Below are positions 42,071 through 51,664 of a stretch of DNA of 64,000 bases, piece by piece. The first letter of the stretch is position 1; every line of letters begins with the position of its first letter. Both the position numbers and the translations under genes were made by a program. Origin of the DNA: Paranoxybacillus sp035645275 (lineage in GTDB: Bacteria > Bacillota > Bacilli > Bacillales > Anoxybacillaceae); assembly GCA_035645275.1 (NCBI GenBank), contig DASQMX010000026.1:558001-622000 (forward strand), written 5' to 3'. The notes below the pieces were generated by a model. The model was not told the origin of the DNA, searched no databases, and was given only the letters and a program-made list of their open reading frames with translations.

Positions 42071-43381
42071 TTATTTCCTCTTTAAACGAAGCAAACGCTT
42101 TTTCTGTTTTTCTATCTCTTCTTTTAGTTTTTTCTTATATCCAGGCTTCACTTTCTTTGGCTTTTTAACCGTCTTTTTAATGATTTGCTCAATTTCATTT
42201 TCTTCTTTCTTCCGTTTGCTCCGCTTGTTCCACTCTGGTAAGTCCACCCATTCGTCCCGCACAATATCGCGATGAACAAATTCAATTCCCATTTTTTCAA
42301 GTTTTGCTAGCGCGTCTTGATCAGAAGGTTCGTAAATGGTTGTCGCTATCCCCGAATAACCTGCCCTTGCTGTTCGACCAACACGATGCACATAAAATTC
42401 TAAATCGCGAGGCAATTCATAGTTAATCACATGGCTGACTCCTTCAATATCAATACCTCTAGCTGCTAAGTCCGTTGCGACAATATATTGAAACTCTAGA
42501 TCCCGAATTTGCTTCATTATTTTTTTCCGTTCTCTCGGCGTTAAGTCACCATGTAAAATTCCTACTTTTAATCCTTTTTCGCTTAACGCCGTTGCCACCT
42601 CATCGGCCATTTTTTTCGTATTCGTAAAGACAATCGCTAAATACGGATTATATAAAACAAGCATGTCATGAAGCAACTTCACTTTATCACGATGTCGAAG
42701 CGGAACAAGGACGTGTTCAATTTTCTCGGCCGCTACTTGTTTTGGAGCGACGTGAATATATTTTGGGTTTTCCATATATTTTCTTAAAAACGGCTTCAGC
42801 TTTTCTGGAATCGTTGCTGAAAACACTAACATTTGTAAGTTTTTTGGCATTCTCGCAGCAATTTGATCGACATCATAAATAAATCCCATATCAAGCATTA
42901 AATCCGCTTCATCAATAACAAGCGTTTTTGCTGTGTGCACATTAAGCGCCTGTTCTTTCGCTAAATCATTGATTCGCCCTGGAGTACCGACAACAATATG
43001 CGGTTGTACTTTTAACTTTTCAATCGTTCTTAACTTATCAGTACCTCCGACAAAACAACGTGCTGTAATTTGCTCTTCATCTGAACAAAATTTAGTAATT
43101 TTTAATATTTCATGGTAAATCTGTGTCGCTAATTCGCGTGTCGGTGCAGTAATGACCGCCTGCACTTCATCAAGCTTCGGATTAATTCGCTCGATAATCG
43201 GCAATAAGTAAGCGTGTGTTTTTCCTGTTCCCGTTTGTGATTGCCCAATCACACTTTCCCCACGAATAATGCTTGGGATGATTCTCTCCTGAATTTCTGT
43301 TGGTTTATAAAATTGCAAATGCTTAATCGCTTCTATAATAAAAGGTTTCAAGTTAAACCGCTCAAATAACGTCTGCTCCAT
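42071..43381 (-). CDS. cshB: DEAD-box RNA helicase CshB
   Basis: 436-aa RNA helicase, cold-shock type. Q motif FKPTEIQERI-like segment, motif I SQTGTGKTH, Ia APTRELA, Ib TPGR, II DEAD, III SAT, then IV-VI including ATDLAARGIDIEGV and HRVGRTARAG. The C-terminal ~60 residues are very basic (KKTVKKPKKVKPGYKKKL), suited to RNA binding. AAAGGAG precedes the ATG. Synteny with nfo supports YqfR/CshB. Confidence 0.94.
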   Translation of the reverse strand: MEQTLFERFNLKPFIIEAIKHLQFYKPTEIQERIIPSIIRGESVIGQSQTGTGKTHAYLLPIIERINPKLDEVQAVITAPTRELATQIYHEILKITKFCSDEEQITARCFVGGTDKLRTIEKLKVQPHIVVGTPGRINDLAKEQALNVHTAKTLVIDEADLMLDMGFIYDVDQIAARMPKNLQMLVFSATIPEKLKPFLRKYMENPKYIHVAPKQVAAEKIEHVLVPLRHRDKVKLLHDMLVLYNPYLAIVFTNTKKMADEVATALSEKGLKVGILHGDLTPRERKKIMKQIRDLEFQYIVATDLAARGIDIEGVSHVINYELPRDLEFYVHRVGRTARAGYSGIATTIYEPSDQDALAKLEKMGIEFVHRDIVRDEWVDLPEWNKRSKRKKEENEIEQIIKKTVKKPKKVKPGYKKKLKEEIEKQKKRLLRLKRK

Positions 43382-43565
43382 TGTCTATACTCCTTTCAAA
43401 ATAAACTCACACCGCTAAATAACCCGATTTACCATTATATATGATTTCTTACGAAAACTCCAACAGTAGTGCTATGTTTATCCGAAAAACACTTTTTTCC
43501 CTTTTTGCATAAAGTATTTAAGAAGAAACATTGCTTATAACTATTGATAAGAAAGGAGGAAATAA

Positions 43566-44063
43566 ATGATGTTTGGAAGATATCCCATGTTCGGACCGAT
43601 GCGTTCTCAAGGACTTATGAATATGCCGTTTCACAACGCGCAGCCGTTTTCTCCACGGCCTGGACTTGGTGGATTTTTGACGCGATTCTTTTCAAGAGGC
43701 CAAGCCGTTTCACCTCATTATTTCGGTATGGGAATGCCTCCCATACAAAATGCCGCAAATTCTTTAAACACTGGAGGCGGTATTGTCAATATGTTAGGAA
43801 ACGTGCAAAAAGCGCTTGGAATCGTTCAACAAGTTACTCCGATGGTACAGCAATACGGACCACTCATAAAAAACATTCCATCCATGATTAAGCTATTTAA
43901 AGAATTAGAACCTGCTGATGAAAAAAATTCAGATAAGAAACAAGAAACCAAGACAGAAACAAAAAAAGAACGTGATTTACCAACATCATCAAATAAAAAG
44001 AAGAAAGAGTCTGAATCAATAAATGAGCGAAAAGGCGTGTCAAAACCGAAGCTATATATTTAG
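43566..44063 (+). CDS. yqfQ: YqfQ/VrrA family protein
   Basis: 165 aa. The N-terminus is rich in Met, Phe, Pro and Gly, the centre has GGGIVNMLGNVQKALGIVQQ, and the C-terminus is highly charged (Lys/Glu repeats from ~120). Matches the YqfQ (VrrA) family, described as a spore coat-associated protein. AGAAAGGAGG precedes the ATG pair at 43566. Just upstream of ispH as in B. subtilis. Confidence 0.82.
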   Translation: MMFGRYPMFGPMRSQGLMNMPFHNAQPFSPRPGLGGFLTRFFSRGQAVSPHYFGMGMPPIQNAANSLNTGGGIVNMLGNVQKALGIVQQVTPMVQQYGPLIKNIPSMIKLFKELEPADEKNSDKKQETKTETKKERDLPTSSNKKKKESESINERKGVSKPKLYI

Positions 44064-44142
44064 TCTTTTTTTGTATTATTCCTCCTTCTTTTATATAATA
44101 AAAGAGTTATACGAGTACTTAATCGGAGGAGGAGCCCCGTTT

Positions 44143-45093
44143 ATGGAAGTTATTAAAATTACACCAAGAGGCTATTGTTACGGCGTTGTCGATGCGATGG
44201 TCATCGCTCGCAATGCAGCGCTTGACCCTACACTGCCAAGACCGATCTATATTTTAGGGATGATCGTTCATAATAAACACGTAACAGATGCATTTTCCGA
44301 AGAAGGAATCATTACACTTGACGGCCCAAACCGCTTAGAAATTCTTGAAAAAATTGATAAAGGAACCGTTATTTTTACAGCGCATGGCGTATCCCCAGAA
44401 GTAAGAAACCGCGCACGAGAAAAAGGGCTTACTATTATCGATGCTACTTGCCCGGATGTAACAAAGACTCATGAACTAATACATGAAAAGGTTGCCGATG
44501 GTTACGAAGTGATTTATATCGGTAAAAAAGGACACCCTGAACCTGAGGGAGCTGTCGGCGTTGCACCTGAAAAAGTCCATCTTATTGAAACAATTGAAGA
44601 TGTAGAACAACTTCATATTCAAAGCGATAAAATTATTGTTACCAACCAAACAACGATGAGTCAATGGGACGTCGCTCATATTATGGAAAAAGTAAAAGAA
44701 AAATATCCTCATGTCGAGATTCATAAAGAAATTTGCTTAGCCACTCAAGTACGTCAAGAAGCGGTTGCGGAACAAGCAAAAGAAGCGGACGTTACAATTG
44801 TCGTCGGCGACCCAAAAAGCAACAACTCCAATCGCCTTGCACAGGTATCGGAAGAAATTGCGGGAACAAAAGCATATCGTGTCGCTGATGTAACAGAAAT
44901 CGAAATTGACTGGATTAAAGATGCGAAAAAAGTGGCCGTTACTGCCGGAGCTTCGACCCCGACACCGATTACAAAAGAAGTCATTGATTTTCTTGAACAA
45001 TTTGATCCAAATAACCCAGAAACATGGAAACGTGAGCGAAAAGTTCCGTTAAATAAAATTTTGCCGAAAGTAAAAAGCAAGAAACAACAATGA
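44143..45093 (+). CDS. ispH: 4-hydroxy-3-methylbut-2-enyl diphosphate reductase
   Basis: 316-aa [4Fe-4S] enzyme making IPP and DMAPP, the last step of the MEP pathway. Cysteine ligands are C12 (RGYCYGV), C103 (DATCPDV) and C198 (KEICLAT); TAHGVSP and GHPEPEG carry substrate-binding His residues, and the catalytic Glu is in the GHPEPEG region. GGAGGAGG precedes the ATG at 44143; the longer frame overlaps yqfQ. Follows yqfQ in the same direction. Confidence 0.95.
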   Translation: MEVIKITPRGYCYGVVDAMVIARNAALDPTLPRPIYILGMIVHNKHVTDAFSEEGIITLDGPNRLEILEKIDKGTVIFTAHGVSPEVRNRAREKGLTIIDATCPDVTKTHELIHEKVADGYEVIYIGKKGHPEPEGAVGVAPEKVHLIETIEDVEQLHIQSDKIIVTNQTTMSQWDVAHIMEKVKEKYPHVEIHKEICLATQVRQEAVAEQAKEADVTIVVGDPKSNNSNRLAQVSEEIAGTKAYRVADVTEIEIDWIKDAKKVAVTAGASTPTPITKEVIDFLEQFDPNNPETWKRERKVPLNKILPKVKSKKQQ

Positions 45094-45117
45094 TAAAAAA
45101 GACACCATAATAAATCG

Positions 45118-45227
45118 AGGCTGACCTAAAAACAAAGTGTTAGACCGCACAACCATCAATATATAATGGATAAAAACAATTATATATTTTGGGTTGCGCG
45201 TGATGTCAGACACTTATAGGTCAGCCT
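45118..45227. repeat. Dispersed palindromic repeat, copy 5
   Basis: Ten-base perfect terminal arms AGGCTGACCT / AGGTCAGCCT, internal AAAGTGTTAGACCGCACAAC and GTGATGTCAGACACTT, and an AATATATAATGG centre. Lies between the converging ispH and yqfO genes and ends nine bases from the yqfO stop. Confidence 0.9.
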
Positions 45228-45236
45228 ATTTTATCG

Positions 45237-46358
45237 TTATACAAACGTAAATGGGTCTGTATTTATTTCAGATACATAAACTTTTGTATTAAATTTTTGT
45301 TTAGCAAATTGTTCATGCAAATAGCGGGCCACACCTTGTTTCATGACTTTCTCAACATTATGTCCAGGATCAACGACATTAAGCCCCATCATCATTGCAT
45401 CATGGGCAACATGATAATATAAATCCCCTGTTACATATACATCGGCACCGCTAAACTTTGCGTGAGAAATATATTTATTCCCATCTCCACCGATGACCGC
45501 GACTTTTTTGACGATATCGTTCAAGTTGCCGACAACGCGAACGTTTTTTACTGCGAACGCTTTTTTTACATGCTCAGCGAACTGTTCCAATGTCATTTCC
45601 TCTTTTAAACGTCCAATTCGTCCTAAACCGAACACTTTTCCTTTGTTTTCGATCGGATACACGTCATATGCTACTTCTTCATACGGATGTGCTTTTAACA
45701 TAGAACTAATCACTTTTTTCTGTAACGAGGCCGGAAAAATCGTTTCAATGCGCACTTCTTCGACCTGTTCAAGCTTTCCTGCTTCACCAATAAACGGATT
45801 CGCCCCATCTTGTGGTAAGAAGGTGCCAATCCCTCTGCTGTTGAACGTACAATGACTATAATTGCCGATGTGACCCGCACCGGCGTTACCTAACGCTTCA
45901 CGCACCGCCGCGGCATGAGTTTCCGGTACATAAACAACTAGTTTTTTTAGTTTGTCTTCGTATGTAGGAACAAGAATTTCTACATTTTCCAGCTCGAGCG
46001 CTTCTGCCAGCCAATCATTTACGCCGCCATTGGCAATATCTAAGTTTGTATGTGCTGCATAGATAGCAATACCGTGTTTTATACATTTTTCCAATATACG
46101 TCCTTGTACTTCGTCTGTAATAATGTGTTTTAATGGGCGAAAAATCGGTGGATGATGAGCAATAATTAAATCGACGTCTTTTTCAATCGCTTCATCCACT
46201 ACTTCTTCCAGTACATCAAGAGCAATCATCACCGTTTGAATCGGTTTGTTGAGCGTACCGACTTGCAAACCGATTTTATCGCCTTCCATCGCTAAGTGCT
46301 TTGGAGCAAATTGCTCGAAAAGCTGAATCACTTCATAGCCATTTGGTATTTTACTCAT
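45237..46358 (-). CDS. yqfO: NIF3-family dinuclear metal protein YqfO
   Basis: 373-aa protein of the NIF3/GTP cyclohydrolase I type 2 homologue family; hexameric, with a dinuclear metal site. AHHPPIF and AAHTNLDIANGGVND in the N-terminal half and DPGHNVE in the C-terminal half supply ligands. The central ~100-residue insertion (KKLVVYVPETHAAAVREALG...) is the PII/CutA-like domain of long family members. Function unsettled. ATG overlaps the trmK stop (ATGA), so they are coupled. Confidence 0.92.
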   Translation of the reverse strand: MSKIPNGYEVIQLFEQFAPKHLAMEGDKIGLQVGTLNKPIQTVMIALDVLEEVVDEAIEKDVDLIIAHHPPIFRPLKHIITDEVQGRILEKCIKHGIAIYAAHTNLDIANGGVNDWLAEALELENVEILVPTYEDKLKKLVVYVPETHAAAVREALGNAGAGHIGNYSHCTFNSRGIGTFLPQDGANPFIGEAGKLEQVEEVRIETIFPASLQKKVISSMLKAHPYEEVAYDVYPIENKGKVFGLGRIGRLKEEMTLEQFAEHVKKAFAVKNVRVVGNLNDIVKKVAVIGGDGNKYISHAKFSGADVYVTGDLYYHVAHDAMMMGLNVVDPGHNVEKVMKQGVARYLHEQFAKQKFNTKVYVSEINTDPFTFV

Positions 46359-47059
46359 TCTAATATCCCCTCTACTAATTGAATTTTTCGTTCCAGCTCT
46401 TTTCTTTTCGCAAGAGCTTCATCGGTTGTCGCTTTTTTACTCAGTTCATGAATAATTTTTCTCCATTGAGTAATTTCTTGGCGCCATTTTTTTTGAAACG
46501 CTTCATTTTGTTCTTTCATTAAAAACGGACCTAATAGTACTTCTGCTTCTAAATGAACATAAGGCTTCTTTCCATCGCCCTTCTCCGCCACTAACACTTC
46601 ATAAATTTTCCCATCTTCTTCAAGAATTCGTTCAGCAATCAGTTCCCAATCGTGATCGATTAACCATTGACGAACGACATGCGCTCCGACATTCGGTTGT
46701 AAAATGAGACGTTTTACCCCAACAAGTTTTTCTTTACCTTTGTCTAAAATATTTTTTATTAATGTTCCTCCCATTCCTGCGATGGTAATGCAATCTACTT
46801 CATTTGGCTGAATCACTTCAAGCCCATCACCTTTACGCACTGAAATAACATGCTCGAGCCCTGTCTTCTTTACTTGCTCTCTCGCAGAACGAAGCGGACC
46901 ATCGGTAATCTCACCGGCAACAGCCATTGTAATATAACCGTTCAAATAAGCATAACATGGTAAATAAGCATGGTCCGAACCAATATCAGCCAGTTTTGAT
47001 TGTTTCGGAATAAAACTTACTACCGTTTCAAGGCGTTTTGATAATTTTAACTCGTTCAT
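46355..47059 (-). CDS. trmK: tRNA (adenine(22)-N1)-methyltransferase TrmK
   Basis: 234-aa SAM-dependent enzyme forming m1A22 in the tRNA D-loop. SAM site ADIGSDHAYLP, then AGEITDGPLRSA, GDGLEV, and IAGMGGTLI, with a C-terminal coiled coil (KKWRQEITQWRKIIHELSKK...). GGTGAAGAG precedes the ATG at 47059; the upstream in-frame codons have no ribosome binding site. Confidence 0.92.
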   Translation of the reverse strand: MNELKLSKRLETVVSFIPKQSKLADIGSDHAYLPCYAYLNGYITMAVAGEITDGPLRSAREQVKKTGLEHVISVRKGDGLEVIQPNEVDCITIAGMGGTLIKNILDKGKEKLVGVKRLILQPNVGAHVVRQWLIDHDWELIAERILEEDGKIYEVLVAEKGDGKKPYVHLEAEVLLGPFLMKEQNEAFQKKWRQEITQWRKIIHELSKKATTDEALAKRKELERKIQLVEGILE

Positions 47060-47160
47060 CTCTTCACCACAATCCTGCATATTTTTTTCTCGTTCATTAT
47101 ATTATCATACATGGAACGGGCCTGTTCTTACAAATACGTAGGGCATTTATAAATAAAAAC

Positions 47161-47197
47161 AAAAAATCCCTTCACCGAAGTGAAGAGACTTTTTCAT
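47161..47197 (-). terminator. Intrinsic terminator of cccA
   Basis: TCTCTTCAC / GTGAAGGGA stem with TTCG loop followed on the minus strand by TTTTTTG. Confidence 0.85.
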
Positions 47198-47559
47198 TAC
47201 TTTAATTCAGAAAGCCATTTTGCCATTTCTTCCGCTTTGTCAGCAGGCACTAATCCAGGTGGCATGTTGCCGCGACCGTTTTGTAAAACGTTTTTAATTT
47301 CATCAACAGAAAGTCTGTCGCCAACACCTTTTAATGCTGGACCAACGCCGCCTTCATAGTTTGCTCCGTGACAGCCTACACAGCTTTGCTTGTAAATATC
47401 TTCTGGCTTTGCTGCCGCAACTTCTTCCGTTTTCGCGCCGCCTTCTTTTTCTTTTGCGACTTCTTTCATATCGCCTAATCCTTTCCAAGATAGCCCAAAA
47501 ACAAGTGCAAGACCAAACAACATAATAAGAGCAAACGGGATTAATGGATTTCGATTCAT
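47197..47559 (-). CDS. cccA: Membrane-anchored cytochrome c550
   Basis: 120-aa c-type cytochrome. N-terminal membrane helix (FALIMLFGLALVFGLSW), an acidic/Ala linker, and a heme domain with CVGCH (C60, C63, H64) and axial Met in NMPPG (M99). It shuttles electrons in the respiratory chain on the outer face of the membrane. AAGGAGGG precedes the ATG. Next to sigA as in B. subtilis. Confidence 0.95.
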   Translation of the reverse strand: MNRNPLIPFALIMLFGLALVFGLSWKGLGDMKEVAKEKEGGAKTEEVAAAKPEDIYKQSCVGCHGANYEGGVGPALKGVGDRLSVDEIKNVLQNGRGNMPPGLVPADKAEEMAKWLSELK

Positions 47560-47705
47560 TATTTACCCTCCTTTATGTACAACAATTCATTCGAAAATAT
47601 AAGCGGTACAAACAATTTTATTTTACTGTAAATTATAGAGAAGGAAAAGCCCTGTTTTATATTTTCACAAACTAGACAAAATTCAGGTTACTCATTGAGC
47701 ATGAA

Positions 47706-48245
47706 TTAGAAGAAAAGCGATATCAATAACAAAATAAAGCCAACAGCTCCAGATATAGCAAAATAAAGAAATTTTAAACGTATACCTATAAACATCCATA
47801 ACAAGCAGTTACAAAAAATCACGAACCCTGACATTTCTTTTTCATTATAAAAATAAAAGTCACTAAGCTGTACGGAAGCAAGAAACAAAATTAAAGCTCC
47901 ACTAACGAGAGGAATATGGATGAGCTTTCGCTCACGCGCAAAAAGAAACATCCCTCCAAAACAAATTGTCAAAAAAATAAGAAAAATGACGGTTTGCAAA
48001 ACGAAGGACAATTCAGTAAAATAGATGACAAGAACAGTAATTGGTATTAAAAGACAAATTATGCTAATGACAGACAAGCGAAAAAGATGAGAGCGGTTGT
48101 TTTTGGAAGAACGATGTTGATCCTGATAAGCGGTTCCTTCGGTATATAGAGCGAGCAAATAGTCACAATATTGTTCTGGAAGAAGCCGAGAGCGCTTCCA
48201 ATATTCAATTTCCTTAATAATAATCTCCCTTCTTTTTTCGTTCAT
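47706..48245 (-). CDS. Uncharacterised membrane protein, 179 aa
   Basis: Not recognised. Residues 1-50 form a soluble helical region (NEKRREIIIKEIEYWKRSRLLPEQYCDYLLALYTEG), similar in feel to the short N-terminal domain of some DUF2157-type membrane proteins; about five hydrophobic segments follow to the end. AAAGGA lies 11 bases before the ATG at 48245. It is separated from sigA by a strong terminator and has no equivalent between sigA and cccA in B. subtilis. Confidence 0.65.
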   Translation of the reverse strand: MNEKRREIIIKEIEYWKRSRLLPEQYCDYLLALYTEGTAYQDQHRSSKNNRSHLFRLSVISIICLLIPITVLVIYFTELSFVLQTVIFLIFLTICFGGMFLFARERKLIHIPLVSGALILFLASVQLSDFYFYNEKEMSGFVIFCNCLLWMFIGIRLKFLYFAISGAVGFILLLISLFF

Positions 48246-48271
48246 CTGACCGTTGATCCTTTCTATATACA

Positions 48272-48316
48272 AAATAGGAATAGTTTACTTCTATAGTAAG
48301 AAGCAAACTATTCCTT
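48272..48316 (-). terminator. Terminator of the dnaG-sigA operon
   Basis: Sixteen-base arms with one G-T pair (48277-48292 and 48299-48314, core GGAATAGTTT), then TATTTTG on the minus strand. It lies just after the sigA stop. Confidence 0.8.
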
Positions 48317-48324
48317 GAAAATCT

Positions 48325-49449
48325 TTACTCTAAAAAGTCTTTTAAGCGTTTGCTTCGGCTTGGGTGACGCAATTTCCGAAGCGCTTTCGCTTCAATTTGA
48401 CGAATACGCTCACGAGTAACGCCGAATACTTTACCAACTTCTTCAAGAGTACGGGTACGACCATCGTCTAAGCCAAAACGCAAGCGAAGAACATTTTCTT
48501 CACGATCTGTAAGCGTATCAAGCACATCTTCCAACTGCTCTTTTAGCAATTCATAGGCAGCATGTTCAGCTGGAGAAGTCGCTTCTTGGTCTTCAATAAA
48601 ATCACCTAAATGTGAATCATCTTCTTCACCGATAGGCGTTTCTAAGGAAACTGGCTCTTGAGCAATTTTTAAAATTTCTCTTACTTTTTCCGGAGTTAAA
48701 TCCATTTCTTCAGCAATTTCTTCCGGCGATGGCTCTCGGCCAAGATCCTGAAGAAGTTGACGTTGTACTCTGATCAGCTTATTAATCGTCTCTACCATAT
48801 GAACAGGGATGCGGATTGTACGTGCTTGGTCAGCAATCGCACGAGTAATGGCCTGGCGAATCCACCAAGTTGCATACGTGCTAAATTTATATCCTTTGCG
48901 GTAGTCAAATTTTTCAACAGCTTTTAATAAGCCCATGTTTCCTTCCTGAATTAAATCAAGGAACAGCATACCGCGACCTACATAACGCTTGGCGATGCTG
49001 ACAACAAGGCGAAGGTTCGCTTCTGCAAGGCGGCGTTTTGCTTCTTCGTCACCTTGCTCGATTCGTTTCGCAAGCTCGATTTCTTCTTCAGCTGACAAAA
49101 GTGGAACACGACCAATTTCTTTTAAGTACATACGAACTGGGTCGTTAATTTTTACTCCCGGCGGCACTGTTAAATCATTTAAATCAAATTCTTCTTCTTT
49201 GTCAAGATCGTCTAAGTCCGGATCATCATCTAAATCAGATTCGCTAACAATATCGATTCCTTGTTCACTTAAATACTCATAATATTCATCTACTTGATCA
49301 GGGTCAAGATCAAAGTTAGACATACGTTCTGCAATTTCTTCATACGTAAGAACACCGCGTTTTTTTCCTAGTTCTACCAACTGTTCTTTTACTTGTTCTA
49401 GGGTTAAATCAGAATCCGTTTGTTTTGAACGAGCTGATTTCTCAGCCAT
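48325..49449 (-). CDS. sigA: Primary sigma factor SigA (RpoD)
   Basis: 374-aa housekeeping sigma factor. Acidic region 1.1 (DLDDDPDLDDLDKEEE), region 1.2/2 with YLKEIGRVPLLSAEEEIELAKRI, FLDLIQEGNMGLLKAVEKFDY and FSTYATWWIRQAITRAI (-10 recognition), region 3, and region 4 HTH VFGVTRERIRQIEAKALRKL (-35 recognition). Recognises TTGACA/TATAAT promoters. AAAGGAGGAG precedes the ATG at 49449. Downstream of dnaG in the macromolecular synthesis operon. Confidence 0.97.
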   Translation of the reverse strand: MAEKSARSKQTDSDLTLEQVKEQLVELGKKRGVLTYEEIAERMSNFDLDPDQVDEYYEYLSEQGIDIVSESDLDDDPDLDDLDKEEEFDLNDLTVPPGVKINDPVRMYLKEIGRVPLLSAEEEIELAKRIEQGDEEAKRRLAEANLRLVVSIAKRYVGRGMLFLDLIQEGNMGLLKAVEKFDYRKGYKFSTYATWWIRQAITRAIADQARTIRIPVHMVETINKLIRVQRQLLQDLGREPSPEEIAEEMDLTPEKVREILKIAQEPVSLETPIGEEDDSHLGDFIEDQEATSPAEHAAYELLKEQLEDVLDTLTDREENVLRLRFGLDDGRTRTLEEVGKVFGVTRERIRQIEAKALRKLRHPSRSKRLKDFLE

Positions 49450-49492
49450 TTCGTCTCCTCCTTTCAAAACTTAACACCAAATAATCGGAGCG

Positions 49493-51295
49493 TTACAACA
49501 ACGACTTTTTCATTTCAATCATTTCTTTAGCAATTTGAGCAGCTTTTATAAAATCTTTTTGTCGTTCCGCTTCGTTTTTCTCGACCTCTTTTTCCTTTAG
49601 CTTTAACCATTTTGGATAATTCAACACATGTTTTATATAGTCATGTAACTCTTGAGAAGAGATGTCTTCATTAATAAGAAGCATCGATAACTCAGTGACT
49701 AATTTTTTTAACTGTTCATCGTTTAACCGTTGAATAAACGCACTTACATCCGGTTCATTTCCCTCTTCATAAAACGCATACAAGTAAGTGACAATCGCCC
49801 GATGTTCTTCAATATTAAAGTTGCCTTGCACAGCTTGTTGCACCGTCAATGCAACCTCTCTGCTTCGCAACATATGTGCAATCAACATACGCTCTGCATT
49901 ATGAAAAGCAGGCAACAACTTTTTCTCGGTTGTTGGTTTGCTTACAGCGACTTTATAAAAAGAGGAACTTTCATGTTTTCGGTTGCTCTGTCGATAGCGA
50001 TGCAGCTGTTGTCGCAATGCCTCTAAAGAAAGAGAGAACTCGTTTGCCAGCTGCCGCAAATAGTAATCCAACTCAACAGGATTAGAGAGCTTAGCAAGCT
50101 CTTGCAATACTTCGTCAACGTAGCGAATTTGGTCGCTTTCATTTTGTAAGTTTTTCCCTTTTTTTAAATATGTCATTTTAAATGACATGAAAGAAACGCT
50201 TGCGTCAATGACATCGGCTCTAAACCGTTCAGGTCCAAATTTGCTGACATATTCATCAGGATCAAGTCCGTCCGGCATTGTGGCGATTTTCACATAACAT
50301 CCTGCTTCTGTCAATAGTTGAGAGGCACGGAAAGCTGCCTCGATCCCGGCCATATCTGCATCATAACAGATAATAACCGACTCGACATTTCTTCGAAGAA
50401 TTCGCGCTTGTTCTTCTGTTAGAGACGTTCCCATTGTCGCAACAGATTGCGGCAAACCGGCCTTCACCGCCGCAATCACATCGGCAAATCCTTCAAACAA
50501 CACCGCCTGCTGATTTTTTCGAATATGTACACGGGCATTGTGGAAATTGTACAAGATTTTGCTTTTATTAAAAATCATTGTTTCTGGACTGTTTAAATAT
50601 TTAGGTTGGCCCTCACCTAAAATCCTACCAGAAAACGCAATCGTTGCGCCTTGATGGTCATGAATGGGAAACATAATTCGGTTGCGGAAGCGGTCAAAAT
50701 AAGAGCCATCCTCTTTTCGAATGACAAGGCCCGCTTTTTCCATCATATCAAGTGAAAAGCCATGGCCTGCTAACAGCTTAGCCGCAACGTCCCATGAATT
50801 TAACGAGTAGCCAATTTCAAACTGTTCAATGACTTCGCGCGTGAAACCGCGTGCCAACAAATAATCAAGCGCTTCTTGTCCTTCCTTTGTGTTCAAGAGC
50901 AAATGATGGTAAAATTTCTTTAGAAGCTCATGAGCTTCAATCATTTTCGAAGCTTCATTTGTTTTTTGATTGGCGTTTGTGCGGCTTTCAATGTGCACAT
51001 CAGGCAATTCGATATTTGCCTTTGAAGCTAACCGTTTCGCAGCTTCAACAAAAGAAATCCCTTCTATATCCATAAGGAAAGAAAAGACATTGCCGCCTGC
51101 TCCGCAACCAAAACAGTGAAAAATTTGCTTGTCTGGAGAAACGGAAAAAGAAGGTGTTTTTTCTCCATGAAACGGACAAAGTCCAAAATAGTTCCGTCCC
51201 TGTTTTTTTAGTTGAACATAGTCACTAATGACATCAACAATATCAACAGAACGACGAATCTGTTCAATCGTCTCTTCAGGAATACGGTAACCCAT
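49493..51295 (-). CDS. dnaG: DNA primase
   Basis: 600-aa primase that synthesises RNA primers at the replication fork with DnaB helicase. Zinc-binding domain with C40, H43, C61, C64; TOPRIM core with VLFEGFADVIAAVKAG and YDADMAGIEAA; and a C-terminal helicase-binding helical domain (~450-600). GGAG precedes the ATG at 51295. rpsU, part of the operon in Gram-negatives, is elsewhere (61618). Confidence 0.96.
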   Translation of the reverse strand: MGYRIPEETIEQIRRSVDIVDVISDYVQLKKQGRNYFGLCPFHGEKTPSFSVSPDKQIFHCFGCGAGGNVFSFLMDIEGISFVEAAKRLASKANIELPDVHIESRTNANQKTNEASKMIEAHELLKKFYHHLLLNTKEGQEALDYLLARGFTREVIEQFEIGYSLNSWDVAAKLLAGHGFSLDMMEKAGLVIRKEDGSYFDRFRNRIMFPIHDHQGATIAFSGRILGEGQPKYLNSPETMIFNKSKILYNFHNARVHIRKNQQAVLFEGFADVIAAVKAGLPQSVATMGTSLTEEQARILRRNVESVIICYDADMAGIEAAFRASQLLTEAGCYVKIATMPDGLDPDEYVSKFGPERFRADVIDASVSFMSFKMTYLKKGKNLQNESDQIRYVDEVLQELAKLSNPVELDYYLRQLANEFSLSLEALRQQLHRYRQSNRKHESSSFYKVAVSKPTTEKKLLPAFHNAERMLIAHMLRSREVALTVQQAVQGNFNIEEHRAIVTYLYAFYEEGNEPDVSAFIQRLNDEQLKKLVTELSMLLINEDISSQELHDYIKHVLNYPKWLKLKEKEVEKNEAERQKDFIKAAQIAKEMIEMKKSLL

Positions 51296-51511
51296 AATAA
51301 CCGCTCCGTATCTTAATTATTCTAGACCTATGTCAAATCTCCTGCGAATTTCGACAAATTTTTTCTAAACTTTGTACGAATGATTCCCCATTGCCGAGTT
51401 TGATTTCGTACGTTTCTTTATTCTACATTCCCCCACAAAATCCTGCTACCTTGGAGTGGTTTTACAGACGATTTTTGTCGAATATTCCAATTCACTATCT
51501 CTTGACAAGTA

Positions 51512-51541
51512 ACTATAAATAGTTTATTCGTTCTATGTCAA
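51512..51541 (-). promoter_or_regulatory. Probable SigA promoter of dnaG-sigA
   Basis: Minus strand TTGACA (51541-51536), 18-base spacer, TATAGT (51517-51512). A second TTGACA at 51336-51331, nearer dnaG, has only a weak -10. The 360-base gap between dnaG and the ppsR terminator holds no other gene that I can see. Confidence 0.6.
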
Positions 51542-51621
51542 CCCTAAACCTGTTTATATACATTTTTATCACAATTTTTTATTATAATATAAATTTTGAT
51601 AATATGCTATAAAAAAATCTA

Positions 51622-51664
51622 AAACAAAATAAAAGCACATTTCACCAAACAGTGAATGTGCTAA
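51622..51664 (-). terminator. Intrinsic terminator of ccpN-ppsR
   Basis: AGCACATTCAC / GTGAAATGTGCT stem at the ppsR stop, followed by TTTTATTTTGTTTT on the minus strand. Confidence 0.85.
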
